A DNA stretch of 64,000 nucleotides from Candidatus Gastranaerophilales bacterium (GTDB lineage: Bacteria > Cyanobacteriota > Vampirovibrionia > Gastranaerophilales > Gastranaerophilaceae). The translations under genes were made by a program, and so were the position numbers. The notes under the pieces were generated by a model that had not been told where the DNA came from, ran no database searches, and worked only from the letters and a program-made list of their open reading frames with translations. Shown here piece by piece: positions 1 through 9,435 of this stretch (its first letter is position 1; every line of letters begins with the position of its first letter). The stretch is taken from positions 62,001 to 126,000 of the forward strand of contig CALUUJ010000003.1 in NCBI GenBank assembly GCA_944323935.1, written 5' to 3'.

Positions 1-2
1 AA

Positions 3-1592
3 CATTATTTTGTCCAAGGTAAAGAATTTGAAGATTATACATTCAAGCAAAAAAATGAAATTGCAAAAGCCTCCATGATTGATAATCTTTTAAAAAAATA
101 CGGAAAAGAACTTGATAAAACAGCTTTATTCATAGATAAATCAGTTGAAATTATAAAATCAAAACAATATTTCTATAGTCCTAAAATGTTTGTATCTGCT
201 GTAAAAAATATCAACTTGGCATTAGACATTTGTTCGATGCCATATTATCCGACAAAGATAGGATTCACATCATATATAAATGAATTATTAACTCTTGATT
301 ATGAAAATATAAAATATTATGTTTTTGATGAAACCACAAATATTTTTAAAGAATACTTTTATTCTGTATTAGAAAAAATCAAATCAGAAAAAGCAGATTA
401 TATAGGTATATCAATTAATTCCTCGAGCCAAATAGTTGCAGGTCTAACTCTCGCACATATTTTGAAGAAGGAAACAAATGCTTATATAAATATAGGAGGG
501 AACCATTTCGGAAGAGTTGCCGATGCTTTAGAAAAATACCCTGAATTTTTTGAATTATTTTGTAATTCTGTACTTGTCGAAGAAGGAGAGATTCCGGTAA
601 TAGAACTTGCAAAATACGTTGACGGAAAAATACCGATAGAAGAAGTTCCAAATCTGGTTTACCTAAAGAATGGTGAAGTATTATACAACAAAATTGTTGA
701 ACCTAAAAAATTAAATGAATTAAAAACACCAAGTCTTGATGGTTATAATCTTTCTCAATATTTTGCCCCGGAAATAGTTATGCCTTTTCCTGCTTCCAGA
801 GGCTGCTATTGGCGTAAATGCAGTTTCTGTGACCATGATTTCGGAATGTATTACAATATAAAGAATATCGATAAACTTATCGAAGAAATAAAAACAATTA
901 AAGAAAAATACAATATTACAAAGTTCGAATTTATAGATGAAGCCATTAGCCCTTCATATATGGAAGCAATGTCAAAAAGATTTATAGAAGAAAATTTAAA
1001 TATTGAATTTTTCTGTGATGCAAGACTAGAAGACGGTTTTACGAAAGAAGTATGTGAACTTGCATATAAAGCAGGTTTAAGAATGGTATTATGGGGATTT
1101 GAATCCGGCTCAAAAAAAATTATGAAACTTATAAATAAAGGAATAAATGTTGATAACAGATTAAAGATTCTAAAAACAGCAAGAGATGCAGGAATATATA
1201 ATTTTGCTTTTATATTTTTTGGATTTCCCGCCGAGACAAAACGATGCGCAATGAAAACAATCAATATAATTTGTCAGAATACAGATATTATAAACTCATA
1301 TGGTAAAAGTGTATTTACAATGGGAAAACACACTAAACTAAGAGAGGCACCGGAAAAATATGGAGTTATCGGAAAGACAAAACAAGTTTCTGAGTTTTCT
1401 CCTACATATGAATACACAGCAAAGGGTATGACAAAAAAAGAATTAGACGAAGTTATCAATCTTTGTACTAAAAGAGCGCAAGAAGCATATGGCAATGCTT
1501 TATCTTTCCATCTTATAAGTAGAGAAATATTATTTTTATATCTATGCACTTTTGGTATAGATCAAGTATGTAAATACAAATTTGGAGAATAA
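3..1592 (+). CDS. B12-binding-type radical SAM protein, 5' end cut by window edge
   Basis: The frame is open from base 3 through the first ATG (base 75) with no stop between, so the gene very likely begins before the window. The N-terminal half contains a Rossmann-like stretch (ADYIGISINSSS, then INIGGNHFG) typical of cobalamin-binding-like domains. The C-terminal half is a radical SAM domain with the cluster motif RGCYWRKCSFC. This is CX4CX2C rather than the usual CX3CX2C, a spacing I recall from B12-type radical SAM enzymes, including some linked to peptide maturation. WGFESGS and FIFFGFP are later core strands of the barrel. The substrate is unknown. A coiled-coil gene follows 5 bp downstream and is probably co-transcribed. 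Confidence 0.8.
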   Translation, partial: HYFVQGKEFEDYTFKQKNEIAKASMIDNLLKKYGKELDKTALFIDKSVEIIKSKQYFYSPKMFVSAVKNINLALDICSMPYYPTKIGFTSYINELLTLDYENIKYYVFDETTNIFKEYFYSVLEKIKSEKADYIGISINSSSQIVAGLTLAHILKKETNAYINIGGNHFGRVADALEKYPEFFELFCNSVLVEEGEIPVIELAKYVDGKIPIEEVPNLVYLKNGEVLYNKIVEPKKLNELKTPSLDGYNLSQYFAPEIVMPFPASRGCYWRKCSFCDHDFGMYYNIKNIDKLIEEIKTIKEKYNITKFEFIDEAISPSYMEAMSKRFIEENLNIEFFCDARLEDGFTKEVCELAYKAGLRMVLWGFESGSKKIMKLINKGINVDNRLKILKTARDAGIYNFAFIFFGFPAETKRCAMKTINIICQNTDIINSYGKSVFTMGKHTKLREAPEKYGVIGKTKQVSEFSPTYEYTAKGMTKKELDEVINLCTKRAQEAYGNALSFHLISREILFLYLCTFGIDQVCKYKFGE

Positions 1593-1597
1593 TTATA

Positions 1598-1978
1598 ATG
1601 GACTATGATAAATTTATAGAAAAATATTTTGATCCTGACGATGATAGCGGTTTTAATGAAATTGTATTTAAAAGGCAAGAAAAATTAAAAGCTTTAAAAG
1701 TAAGACTAAAAAAATATTATCTGACAGACAAAGAAATCGACGATTTGTTTCAAATAATAATTAAAGCAGAAATTGATATGGAACAAGTAAAAAGAAAATT
1801 CAATGCTAGAAAATATACAGAAATGGATCTTGTAAAATTTCAAAATAAGCTTATAGATATACAAAAAAAGATGAAGAAAGATTTCGACGAAAAACTCAAC
1901 AAAACAATTAAAACTAAATACGAAAAAGCAAAGAAAACTATGGACGAATTAAATAAAAAGAACCCATATATTCAATAA
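1598..1978 (+). CDS. small charged coiled-coil protein, unknown function
   Basis: A 126-residue protein with very high Lys/Glu/Asp content and heptad-like helical stretches over most of its length (for example residues 25-60 and 75-120). There is no signal peptide or membrane segment, so it is probably cytoplasmic. GGAG lies about 11 bp before the ATG. The start is 5 bp after the stop of the radical SAM gene, so the two are likely translated from one mRNA. I do not recognise the family. It could be a partner or scaffold for the radical SAM enzyme, but only proximity supports that. Confidence 0.7.
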   Translation: MDYDKFIEKYFDPDDDSGFNEIVFKRQEKLKALKVRLKKYYLTDKEIDDLFQIIIKAEIDMEQVKRKFNARKYTEMDLVKFQNKLIDIQKKMKKDFDEKLNKTIKTKYEKAKKTMDELNKKNPYIQ

Positions 1979-2034
1979 TGTATACATTGTTTTAAAAAAT
2001 AATTTCAGATAAAATAAAAAAAATAGGAAAAAAA

Positions 2035-2856
2035 ATGGTAAATAAAATTAAAATAAATGAATTTGAAATTGGTGGAAGCGATTTAACCATACTTGCAGGT
2101 CCTTGTGCAATAGAATCAAAAGATATATTATTTAAAGCCGCAGACTTTTTAAAAGACTTAACCTCTAAACTAGGGATAAACTACATTTTTAAAGCGTCAT
2201 ATGACAAAGCAAACAGAAGTTCGATAAATTCATATAGAGGATTAGGAATAGAAAAAGGTCTTGCACTGCTTAATGAAGTAAAAAAAGAATTTAATGTACC
2301 AATAGTAACAGATATACATAATCCTGATGAAGCTACAATAGCAGCAGAGGTAGCTGATATAATCCAAATTCCTGCATTTCTATGCAGACAAACAGATCTA
2401 TTGGTTGCAGCTGCAAAAACAAATAAAATTATAAATATAAAAAAAGGTCAATTTCTGGCCCCATCACAAATGAAATCAATAGCAAATAAAGTAATTGAAT
2501 CTGGAAATAATAAAGTAACAATAACAGATAGAGGAGTAACATTCGGATACAATAACCTTGTATCTGATATGAGAGCAATTCCGATTATTCAGGAGATGGG
2601 ATATCCTGTTATTTTTGATGCAACGCACAGTGTTCAATTACCTGGCGGATGCGGTGAATGCTCGGGTGGAGAAAGAAAATTTGTTCCTATATTAGCGAAA
2701 TCAGCTGTTGCAGCTGGTGCTAACGGCTTATTTTTTGAAGTACATCCGGAACCGGATAAGGCACTATGCGACGGACCTAATATGATTGATTTTGCGCAAG
2801 CAAAAGAAATTTTTAAAATTTGCAATGATATTTTCAAACTGGTTAATAATAGATAA
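2035..2856 (+). CDS. kdsA: 3-deoxy-8-phosphooctulonate synthase (KDO-8-P synthase)
   Basis: Condenses phosphoenolpyruvate with arabinose-5-phosphate to KDO-8-phosphate, the first committed step of the KDO sugar of lipopolysaccharide; cytoplasmic. The 273 residues match the family length. LAGPCAIES near residue 20, FKASYDKANRSS near 50, KKGQFLAP in the middle and the late DATHSVQLPGG are characteristic of KdsA and distinguish it from DAHP synthase. It indicates an LPS-bearing outer membrane. The neighbours are not other KDO genes. It converges with the prepilin-like gene, with only 13 bp between the two stop codons. Confidence 0.95.
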   Translation: MVNKIKINEFEIGGSDLTILAGPCAIESKDILFKAADFLKDLTSKLGINYIFKASYDKANRSSINSYRGLGIEKGLALLNEVKKEFNVPIVTDIHNPDEATIAAEVADIIQIPAFLCRQTDLLVAAAKTNKIINIKKGQFLAPSQMKSIANKVIESGNNKVTITDRGVTFGYNNLVSDMRAIPIIQEMGYPVIFDATHSVQLPGGCGECSGGERKFVPILAKSAVAAGANGLFFEVHPEPDKALCDGPNMIDFAQAKEIFKICNDIFKLVNNR

Positions 2857-2869
2857 TAAATGCTTTTTT

Positions 2870-3628
2870 CTATTGAACAACATACCTTGCCTGTGCCCAA
2901 GGATAACCGCTTATGATTTGCCAATTATCAAGCATTATTAAAGAAGCACAATAATTACCATTTTTTGTGTTATTACAATTATTCGGATTAGATGTAGAAA
3001 TTAATTCGGAACGTGAAAATTCATGCCCAAAAGGCAAAAATTTTCCAACATAATCAGGGTGCGCATCATTTTGGATCCAATATTCAAATAAAAATATATC
3101 TCTGGCTACAACATTTAATCTTTTTTTACCATTTGTATCTATATAGAAATAAACAACTTTATATGTATCACTTGCATTTGTCTGCAACGCAACGAACGCA
3201 CCATCATTTAAAAAAAACCTTGTCCAAGTTGAATTTAATGCTTTTTCTGTAGCATCCAATTCCTTAAATGTATAAGCACAACTTCCTTCTGTTGAATTTT
3301 TACAATCTCTGGCTAAAATTAAATATGGCTTTAAATAATGTTCAAAGAAATAATAAGAACCTCTTTCACTTAATCCATCAGGAAAGTACCAAGCTTCAGT
3401 AGTACCATTTTCTGCAATTGATCTATCTATAGCTTGATTAAATACAGAATACATTTTTTTCAATCTAACAACTGTTTGATTTTTATTATAATCTGCAACA
3501 ATTGTCCCCATACTTATAGTAAAAACAACCCCTACAATAACCAAGGCAATAAGTGTTTCTGACAACGTATTACCTTTTTTATTATATTTTAAGAGTTTTT
3601 TAAGTTGTTTTCTCAAATGGTGCCCCAA
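2870..3628 (-). CDS. type IV prepilin-like (type II secretion pseudopilin-like) protein
   Basis: A short basic leader (about 19 residues) precedes GNTLSETLIALVIVGVVF, a class III prepilin signal: cleavage would follow the Gly, the Glu is at mature position 5, and a hydrophobic helix follows. The mature part is about 230 residues with several Cys (CKNSTEGSC, CNNTKNGNYC) that may form disulfides outside the membrane. The leftmost start is TTG without a clear Shine-Dalgarno; an internal TTG four codons on is an alternative. It begins 15 bp after dapA ends and is probably read from the asd-dapA transcript. No other pilus assembly gene is present here, so its function is uncertain: pilus, pseudopilus or DNA uptake. 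Confidence 0.8.
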   Translation of the reverse strand: MGHHLRKQLKKLLKYNKKGNTLSETLIALVIVGVVFTISMGTIVADYNKNQTVVRLKKMYSVFNQAIDRSIAENGTTEAWYFPDGLSERGSYYFFEHYLKPYLILARDCKNSTEGSCAYTFKELDATEKALNSTWTRFFLNDGAFVALQTNASDTYKVVYFYIDTNGKKRLNVVARDIFLFEYWIQNDAHPDYVGKFLPFGHEFSRSELISTSNPNNCNNTKNGNYCASLIMLDNWQIISGYPWAQARYVVQ

Positions 3629-3643
3629 TTGGTTATATTATAA

Positions 3644-4528
3644 CTAAAAAGTATACTTATCTATAATTGCTATTAAATCCTTTTGCTCTTCAGAATCAAG
3701 TATGACCAACGGCTTTCTCACATATTCTTTTATTATCCCTATATGAGCTAATGCTGCCTTAACAGGAACAGGATTCGGAGCCATAAACAACTTTCTGAAT
3801 AATGGATACAAATGCAAATGTATTTTTAATGCTTCATCATTATTTCCACTTTTGAAAGCCTTAATCATTTTCTGCATTTCATTCCCAACAAGATGTGAAG
3901 CTACACTGATAACCCCCTGTGCGCCTAAAGACATCATTGGAAGCGTTAAACTATCATCACCTGAATATATTGCGAAGTCTTCAGGACATAATGATTTTAT
4001 ATCACTAATCAGATCCAAATCGGAATTACTCTGTTTTACGGCAACAATATTTTTATATTCATTAGCAAGTTTTGCAATTGTTGCAGGCAACATATTAACC
4101 CCTGTTCTACCGGGTATATTATATAAAATTATTGGCAAATCAACAGCTTCTGCTATAGCTGAAAAATGAGCATACATTCCTTTCTGCGACGGTTTATTGT
4201 AATAAGGCACAACTGATAGAATCGCATCTGCACCAGCCTTTTGAGCATTTAATGACGACTTTACAGCAGTTTGAGTTGAATTTGAACCTGCACCCATTAT
4301 AATTTTTACTCTGCCACTAACCACTTTTTTTACAAAAGCAAATAATTCGTCTTCTTCTTCGTGCGAAAGAGTTGGTGTTTCACCTGTTGTTCCTGCAACT
4401 AGAATTGCATCGGAACCTGTAGAAATCAATCTGTTGATTAACTTTTCTAATGCCACATAATCTATACTTAAATCCTCATTAAAAGGAGTTATCATCGCAG
4501 TAATAATTTCACCAGCATTATATCTCAT
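3644..4528 (-). CDS. dapA: 4-hydroxy-tetrahydrodipicolinate synthase
   Basis: Condenses aspartate semialdehyde with pyruvate, the entry step to diaminopimelate and lysine; cytoplasmic. The 294 residues match the family. AMITPF at the N-terminus, GTTGETPTL near residue 45, YYNKPSQ and YNIPGRTG in the middle and the Schiff-base lysine in VAVKQSN are all in place. AAAAGGA lies about 10 bp before the ATG. It follows asd by 54 bp, so two consecutive steps of the lysine/DAP pathway sit in one operon. I saw no lysine-riboswitch-like sequence upstream. Confidence 0.95.
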   Translation of the reverse strand: MRYNAGEIITAMITPFNEDLSIDYVALEKLINRLISTGSDAILVAGTTGETPTLSHEEEDELFAFVKKVVSGRVKIIMGAGSNSTQTAVKSSLNAQKAGADAILSVVPYYNKPSQKGMYAHFSAIAEAVDLPIILYNIPGRTGVNMLPATIAKLANEYKNIVAVKQSNSDLDLISDIKSLCPEDFAIYSGDDSLTLPMMSLGAQGVISVASHLVGNEMQKMIKAFKSGNNDEALKIHLHLYPLFRKLFMAPNPVPVKAALAHIGIIKEYVRKPLVILDSEEQKDLIAIIDKYTF

Positions 4529-4582
4529 ATTTTAATATCCTTTTTATACCTTAAGATAAATAAAATTTTATTTATCCACTAT

Positions 4583-5599
4583 CTAAAACACCTGCATTTC
4601 AATAACTTTTTCAGCTATTCTTACCGTATTCAAAGCTGCGCCGATTCTTAAATTATCAGCAACACACCAAAAAGAAATCGCATTATCAAAAGCTATATCT
4701 TTTCTTATTCTTCCGACATAAACAGGATTTTTACCTGCAGCCTCTATAGCTGTTGGAAACTCATAATTTTCTACATCATCAACAACTTCCACACCCCAAG
4801 CCTTTTCTAATAATTCTCTAGCTTTTTCCGGAGTAATATCCTTCTCAAATTCAACAGTAACAGCTTCAGAATGTCCAACGAATACCGGTACTCTCACTGC
4901 CGTACAAGAGATTGGAGTATTTGGAGCCAAGTGAAGAATTTTTCTTGTTTCATTCGTAACTTTCATTTCTTCTTTTGTATAACCATTTTCACAGAATGAG
5001 TCTATTTGGGGTATACAATTGTATGCTATTGGCTTTTTAAATTTAACATTTTCAAATGATTTGTTTTCATTTACAGCGATTGTATTTTCACGTAATTCGT
5101 TAATGGCAGCCAAACCTGCACCTGATACTGACTGATATGTACTTACAACCATTCTCTTTATACCGGCATAATCATGCAATGGTTTTAAAACCAACATTAA
5201 TTGTGATGTTGAACAATTTGGATTTGCGATAATTCCGTTATGTTTTCTGATATCATCATCATTAACACCAACAATAACCAGCGGTACATCCTTTTCCATT
5301 CTGAATGCACTTGAATTATCAATATATACACAACCTCTCTTAACTGCTTCGTGTGCCAATGCCAAACTTGTAGAACCACCAGCTGAAGCTAATACTATAT
5401 TTATTCCTTCAAATGCATCCGGAGTAGCCTCTAAAACTTTATATTCTTTACCTTTAAATATTATTGGTTTACCTGCACTTTTTTTACTTGCTAAAAATTT
5501 AATGTCTTCAAATACTACATTGTTTTCTTCTAAAATTTCTAAGATGTGTCTTCCTACAACTCCTGTTGCTCCAAGTACACCTATAACCGGTTTTCTCAT
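4583..5599 (-). CDS. asd: aspartate-semialdehyde dehydrogenase
   Basis: Reduces aspartyl phosphate to aspartate semialdehyde with NADPH, feeding lysine/DAP and threonine/methionine synthesis. It shows the nucleotide-binding GATGVVG close to the N-terminus, the catalytic Cys in NPNCSTSQ and the QSVSGAG motif; length about 338 residues, normal for the family. An in-frame ATG lies 24 bp further upstream, but the ATG chosen here is preceded by GAGGTAGG at good spacing and puts the start just before the KPVIGVLGATG strand, as in homologues. First gene of the asd-dapA-prepilin unit. Confidence 0.93.
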   Translation of the reverse strand: MRKPVIGVLGATGVVGRHILEILEENNVVFEDIKFLASKKSAGKPIIFKGKEYKVLEATPDAFEGINIVLASAGGSTSLALAHEAVKRGCVYIDNSSAFRMEKDVPLVIVGVNDDDIRKHNGIIANPNCSTSQLMLVLKPLHDYAGIKRMVVSTYQSVSGAGLAAINELRENTIAVNENKSFENVKFKKPIAYNCIPQIDSFCENGYTKEEMKVTNETRKILHLAPNTPISCTAVRVPVFVGHSEAVTVEFEKDITPEKARELLEKAWGVEVVDDVENYEFPTAIEAAGKNPVYVGRIRKDIAFDNAISFWCVADNLRIGAALNTVRIAEKVIEMQVF

Positions 5600-5737
5600 A
5601 TTACCTACCTCTATTACTCTCATTGAAATTATCTGATAAATTTATTATTATTACAAGTTTATGAACTTTTCTTACAGCCAATATGTAAATAATTATTAAC
5701 TTTTTCTTGTAATTTAAAAAAAAGTACATCGGTATAC

Positions 5738-5766
5738 TTTACGAACTCTAAATTTAGTAGTATAAT
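5738..5766 (+). promoter_or_regulatory. sigma-70-type promoter for a candidate small RNA
   Basis: TTTACG, a 17-bp spacer and a perfect TATAAT (5761-5766) point rightward into a stretch with no plus-strand gene. Transcription would begin near 5773, about 30 bp before a strong intrinsic terminator. Read directly from the sequence; activity is inferred. Confidence 0.5.
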
Positions 5767-5772
5767 ATTTTT

Positions 5773-5843
5773 GTTATTAATGTTTCGGCTAGTGTAAATA
5801 TTGCAAGTTCTTAAATCTTACTTAAAACTTGCATTTTTTTTTG
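5773..5843 (+). ncRNA. candidate small RNA of about 70 nt
   Basis: This short unit is bounded by a promoter (TTTACG-17-TATAAT) and an intrinsic terminator ending in nine T residues. It lies between the asd start and the 3' end of the minus-strand dehydrogenase gene, so no plus-strand protein gene explains either signal. The only ATG inside opens a five-codon frame without a Shine-Dalgarno. I do not recognise it as 6S, SRP or tmRNA. It might act in trans or pair with the dehydrogenase mRNA if transcription reads past the terminator. Confidence 0.4.
5802..5842 (+). terminator. intrinsic terminator of the candidate small RNA
   Basis: TGCAAGTT (5802-5809) pairs with AACTTGCA (5826-5833). TTAA/TTAA extends the stem inward past one bulged base, and nine T residues follow directly. 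The T tract is on the plus strand only, so it does not serve the minus-strand genes on either side. Confidence 0.65.
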
Positions 5844-5850
5844 CAAATTT

Positions 5851-6852
5851 TTAAACTTTATTTTTTACATCACTGTCATTGATAAATTCAAATAAATTTT
5901 TTATTGTTGTATTTAGAATTCTATCGACAGCTTCTTTTGTATCATAAGCAATATGAGGAGTTGCAATTACATTATTCAGATTTAATAATTTTGTATTTAT
6001 CAATGATGTTCTTAAATTACTTAGATTCAAATCTGAACCGGGACGTTTATTTGAAATAGTATCTTCAAATTCCAAAACATCAAGGGCAGCACCTTTTACT
6101 GAACCATCTAATAAGGCATGATACAATGCCTCTGTATCAATAAGCTCCCCTCGTGCCGTATTAACAATTACAACATTTTCTTTCATTAACTTTATTTTTT
6201 CTTCATTTATCAAATGATATGTCGTTGTTGTTAAAGGAGCATGAAGACTAATTATGTCTGATAATTTACATAAAGTATCCAATTCAGCATATTTTATATT
6301 ATATTCTTTTTCTATATCAGGATTTTTATATATATCATAACAAATAACATTCATAGAAAAGCCTTTTGCAATTTTGATTGTTTTTGAACCAATAGATCCG
6401 GTTCCTATGATTCCTATTGTTTTACCAAATAATTCCATACCAAAAGTTTCGGGGTATAAATCACCTTGTTTTAATTCATTTATTCCATAACAAATTCTTC
6501 TAATCAAATTAAGCAAAATACCAAAGGAAAATTCGGCAACTGTATAATCACCATAATGAGGGGTATTAGCGACTATAATATTCTTAGAATTGCAATAATC
6601 TATATCTATATGACTATATCCCACTGACCTTGTTAAAATAAGTTTTAGATTTCTAAATTTTTCCAAAGTTTCTTTTGTTAACCTTGATGCTGTAAACACT
6701 GAAATAATTTCAGCATTCTCTTCAGCATAGGAAAGTTTTGTTTCCGGAAATAACTCATAATCTCTAAATTCTAAATTAAATTTATTAAAAAGTTCTTGTT
6801 CAAAAAATTCTTGTTCATATTGCTTTGAATCATAAAAAATAATAGTCTGCAT
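5851..6852 (-). CDS. NAD-dependent 2-hydroxyacid dehydrogenase (D-lactate dehydrogenase-like)
   Basis: Member of the D-isomer-specific 2-hydroxyacid dehydrogenase family, interconverting a 2-oxoacid and a D-2-hydroxyacid with NAD(H). The nucleotide-binding motif GTGSIGSKTIKIA is in the middle. The catalytic Arg is in VNTARGE, a conserved acidic residue lies in LDVLEFED and the catalytic His in TPHIAYD. About 333 residues, normal length. A longer frame starts four codons earlier, but GGAG about 7 bp before this ATG favours the inner start. Fermentative D-lactate formation fits an anaerobe with [FeFe] hydrogenase, but the exact substrate cannot be read from sequence. Confidence 0.85.
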   Translation of the reverse strand: MQTIIFYDSKQYEQEFFEQELFNKFNLEFRDYELFPETKLSYAEENAEIISVFTASRLTKETLEKFRNLKLILTRSVGYSHIDIDYCNSKNIIVANTPHYGDYTVAEFSFGILLNLIRRICYGINELKQGDLYPETFGMELFGKTIGIIGTGSIGSKTIKIAKGFSMNVICYDIYKNPDIEKEYNIKYAELDTLCKLSDIISLHAPLTTTTYHLINEEKIKLMKENVVIVNTARGELIDTEALYHALLDGSVKGAALDVLEFEDTISNKRPGSDLNLSNLRTSLINTKLLNLNNVIATPHIAYDTKEAVDRILNTTIKNLFEFINDSDVKNKV

Positions 6853-6921
6853 ATTAATCTCCATTCAAAACAAATTTATCAGATAAGAATGGAAAACAAA
6901 TTAGCCTATATGATAATATAC

Positions 6922-8574
6922 CTAAACCCCCAACAGATTTTTTGCAAAAGAAGTTGATTCTGCATTAATTTCGCCCGCAGCCAAAAGAGCAATAGCTTTC
7001 ACTCTGTTTTCATCTTTTAAGTTATATACATTTACTTTTGTTGTTTCTGCCTGAATCTTTTTTACATAAAAATGATTTGCTGCCTTTGAAGCAATTATCG
7101 GTTGATGCGTTATCAATATTACCTGATGCGTTTTTGATAAATTTACAATAGAATCTGCGACAGCCTGCGATGCTTTACCTGAAATCCCTGTATCTATTTC
7201 ATCAAAAACAACTGTATTCGTTTTATCAGCTTGAGCAAAAATTGTTTTTATTGCGAGCATTATTCTTGATATTTCACCGCCGGATGCAGTTTTTGCAAGA
7301 GGTTTCAACGGTTCTGAGACATTTGTAGTTATCAAAAATTCTACTTTATCAATTCCTTTTTCGTTCATATTGGTTGGTTGAATATCAATATAAAACTTAG
7401 ATTTAGGAAGTTCCAACTTTTCCATTTCCTCTGTAACTGCGACAGAAAGAACTTTTGCGAGTTCTTTTCTCGCTGAACTTATAATATTAGAAAGATTATT
7501 CAATTCTTCTTTTACATTTTTTATTTCTTTTTCCAAACTTATAACTTCATCTTGAGAAAACTCAATTGAGCTTAATTCATTAGAAAGATTCTCATATGTT
7601 TTTAATACATCTTCCAATGTATTACCATATTTTCTTTTCATTTTTTCAAGGAGACTTAAACGCTCACATATATAATCCATTCTTTCATTATCATTTTCTT
7701 TTGAATCAGAATAATTTCTCAATTGAGAAGCGATTTCTTTAAGGGTTTCATATGTATTAATAAAATCTTCTTCTAATGATGAAACAGACTCATCCATAGA
7801 TGATAACTTTGAAATATTCGATTTAACACTACTTAAGGCATTTAAAATATTACCATCATCTCCGTACAAAGCCCAATACGAAGAATATGAAAGTTCTTTA
7901 AGCTTTTCAACATTCGATAATATTTCAAGTTCTTTTTCTAGTTTTTCGCACTCATCAATATCTTCAATATTTGCATCTTCTATTTCTTTTATTTGAAACT
8001 TAAGAAAATCTTCTTGTTGCTGTGTTGTATTTACTATTTTAAGAGCGTTTTCTAGACGTTTCTGTAAAGACAAATATAAAGAATAAGTTTCTGAAAATTT
8101 TTCAACATTATCTCTATGCGGTTTAAGTGCAAAATTATCAAGCAGTATAATATGATTTTTGGGTTGTACATAGTTATAGCTTTGATGTTGAGTATGAATA
8201 TCCAATAGTTTTTCTCTAATATCTTTTATAAAATCTTGAGTAACTTGAATACCGTTTATTCTAAATCGATTTGAAGAAGCTGTTATTTCACGAGAAATAA
8301 TTAGTTCATTATTATCTATATCAATACCATTCTCATTAAAAACAGAACTATCAAATCCATTTGGCAATTCAACAAGAAGCTCTATATAAGCTTTATCGGA
8401 GCCTGTTTTAATTATATCTTTAGTAATTTTTGCACCAAGAACAGTATCAACAGCACCAATTATAATACTCTTTCCGGCTCCTGTTTCTCCAGTAAAAACA
8501 TTGAATCCCTTATCAAATTCGAGGGTTATCTCATCAATCAATATATAATTTTTTACTGTTATCGATTTTATCAT
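6922..8574 (-). CDS. recN: DNA repair protein RecN
   Basis: SMC-like ATPase acting in double-strand-break repair. Walker A is GETGAGKS near residue 30, followed by a long coiled-coil middle (about 150-380). The ABC signature is ASGGEISRIMLA and Walker B is VVFDEIDTGISG, so both ATPase halves are intact; 550 residues is normal. The start lies 1 bp after the nadK stop, implying coupled translation. nadK-recN adjacency is common in bacteria. It closes a six-gene minus-strand run that begins at grpE. Confidence 0.95.
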   Translation of the reverse strand: MIKSITVKNYILIDEITLEFDKGFNVFTGETGAGKSIIIGAVDTVLGAKITKDIIKTGSDKAYIELLVELPNGFDSSVFNENGIDIDNNELIISREITASSNRFRINGIQVTQDFIKDIREKLLDIHTQHQSYNYVQPKNHIILLDNFALKPHRDNVEKFSETYSLYLSLQKRLENALKIVNTTQQQEDFLKFQIKEIEDANIEDIDECEKLEKELEILSNVEKLKELSYSSYWALYGDDGNILNALSSVKSNISKLSSMDESVSSLEEDFINTYETLKEIASQLRNYSDSKENDNERMDYICERLSLLEKMKRKYGNTLEDVLKTYENLSNELSSIEFSQDEVISLEKEIKNVKEELNNLSNIISSARKELAKVLSVAVTEEMEKLELPKSKFYIDIQPTNMNEKGIDKVEFLITTNVSEPLKPLAKTASGGEISRIMLAIKTIFAQADKTNTVVFDEIDTGISGKASQAVADSIVNLSKTHQVILITHQPIIASKAANHFYVKKIQAETTKVNVYNLKDENRVKAIALLAAGEINAESTSFAKNLLGV

Positions 8575-8575
8575 C

Positions 8576-9427
8576 TTAGCCTTTCCAAGATAATCCCCAA
8601 TGCAATTTTTCTTTCAATACAGAATAAAATGAATTTTTTTGCAAATTTAGCAATAATAATTTTGCACAATATTCACTTTTTTTTATTTCAATAGCTTCAT
8701 TTATACCCAAATCAAACGTATTTTGACCGTCTGCAGAAATTTTTAATAAAGGTTTATTCTGGCTTGATGTTACCTTTATTACTTCACAAGACGGAATTAC
8801 AATAGGTCTGGCATTCATAGTATGTGGGCATATTGGAACTATAACCATCGCATCAAGAGTAGGGAAAAGAATCGGTCCTCCTGCAGAAAGAGTATATGCC
8901 GTTGAACCTGTCGGTGTCGAAATAATTATTCCATCTGCAAGATAGTCACATACTATATTGTCATTTATATGAACATACAACCTTGATGTTCTGGAAAAAC
9001 CATCTCCTTTTATTACTATATCATTTAAGGCATTCATTCTCCCGTCTAAAGCTGTAAGCATTATCCTGTCTTCTATTTTGAAAGTACCTTTTAAAACATA
9101 CTCTATTGCATCTTCTACTTGGGTTGCTTTAGCCTGTGAAAGAAATCCCAAACGACCTAAATTTATACCCAATATTGGCACTTGATATTTTGAGTAAAAT
9201 CTTGCCGTTTTTAATATGGTACCATCTCCGCCAAGTACTATTGCGAAAGTAATATCTGCAGAAAAACAATCTGTTGTTAAAACCTCACAAATAATTCCCT
9301 TTATCTTTAATATTTTTTCAACAGAAAAAGCAATATAATTAGCTTTTTGATTTTCTTTATTATAAAAGATTCCAACTTTTGATAAATTAATAATGTCACC
9401 GTTCACTGATTTTATATTTGCGTTCAT
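8576..9427 (-). CDS. nadK: NAD kinase
   Basis: Phosphorylates NAD to NADP with ATP. The catalytic motif VLGGDGTIL, the NLGRLGFLS strand and the family signature PTGSTAYTLSAGGPI are intact; 283 residues is typical. There is no membrane segment. It lies between the O-methyltransferase (8 bp gap) and recN (1 bp gap) in the grpE-to-recN run. Confidence 0.95.
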   Translation of the reverse strand: MNANIKSVNGDIINLSKVGIFYNKENQKANYIAFSVEKILKIKGIICEVLTTDCFSADITFAIVLGGDGTILKTARFYSKYQVPILGINLGRLGFLSQAKATQVEDAIEYVLKGTFKIEDRIMLTALDGRMNALNDIVIKGDGFSRTSRLYVHINDNIVCDYLADGIIISTPTGSTAYTLSAGGPILFPTLDAMVIVPICPHTMNARPIVIPSCEVIKVTSSQNKPLLKISADGQNTFDLGINEAIEIKKSEYCAKLLLLNLQKNSFYSVLKEKLHWGLSWKG

Positions 9428-9435
9428 AAAATATC

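Noticed and set aside
851-1264. 137-codon minus-strand frame inside the radical SAM gene
   Set aside because: It lies wholly opposite a conserved coding domain, has no ribosome site and reads as a shadow of biased codons.
5600-5850. Lysine riboswitch ahead of asd-dapA
   Set aside because: None of the conserved G-rich core of the L box is visible; the only strong hairpin faces the other strand.
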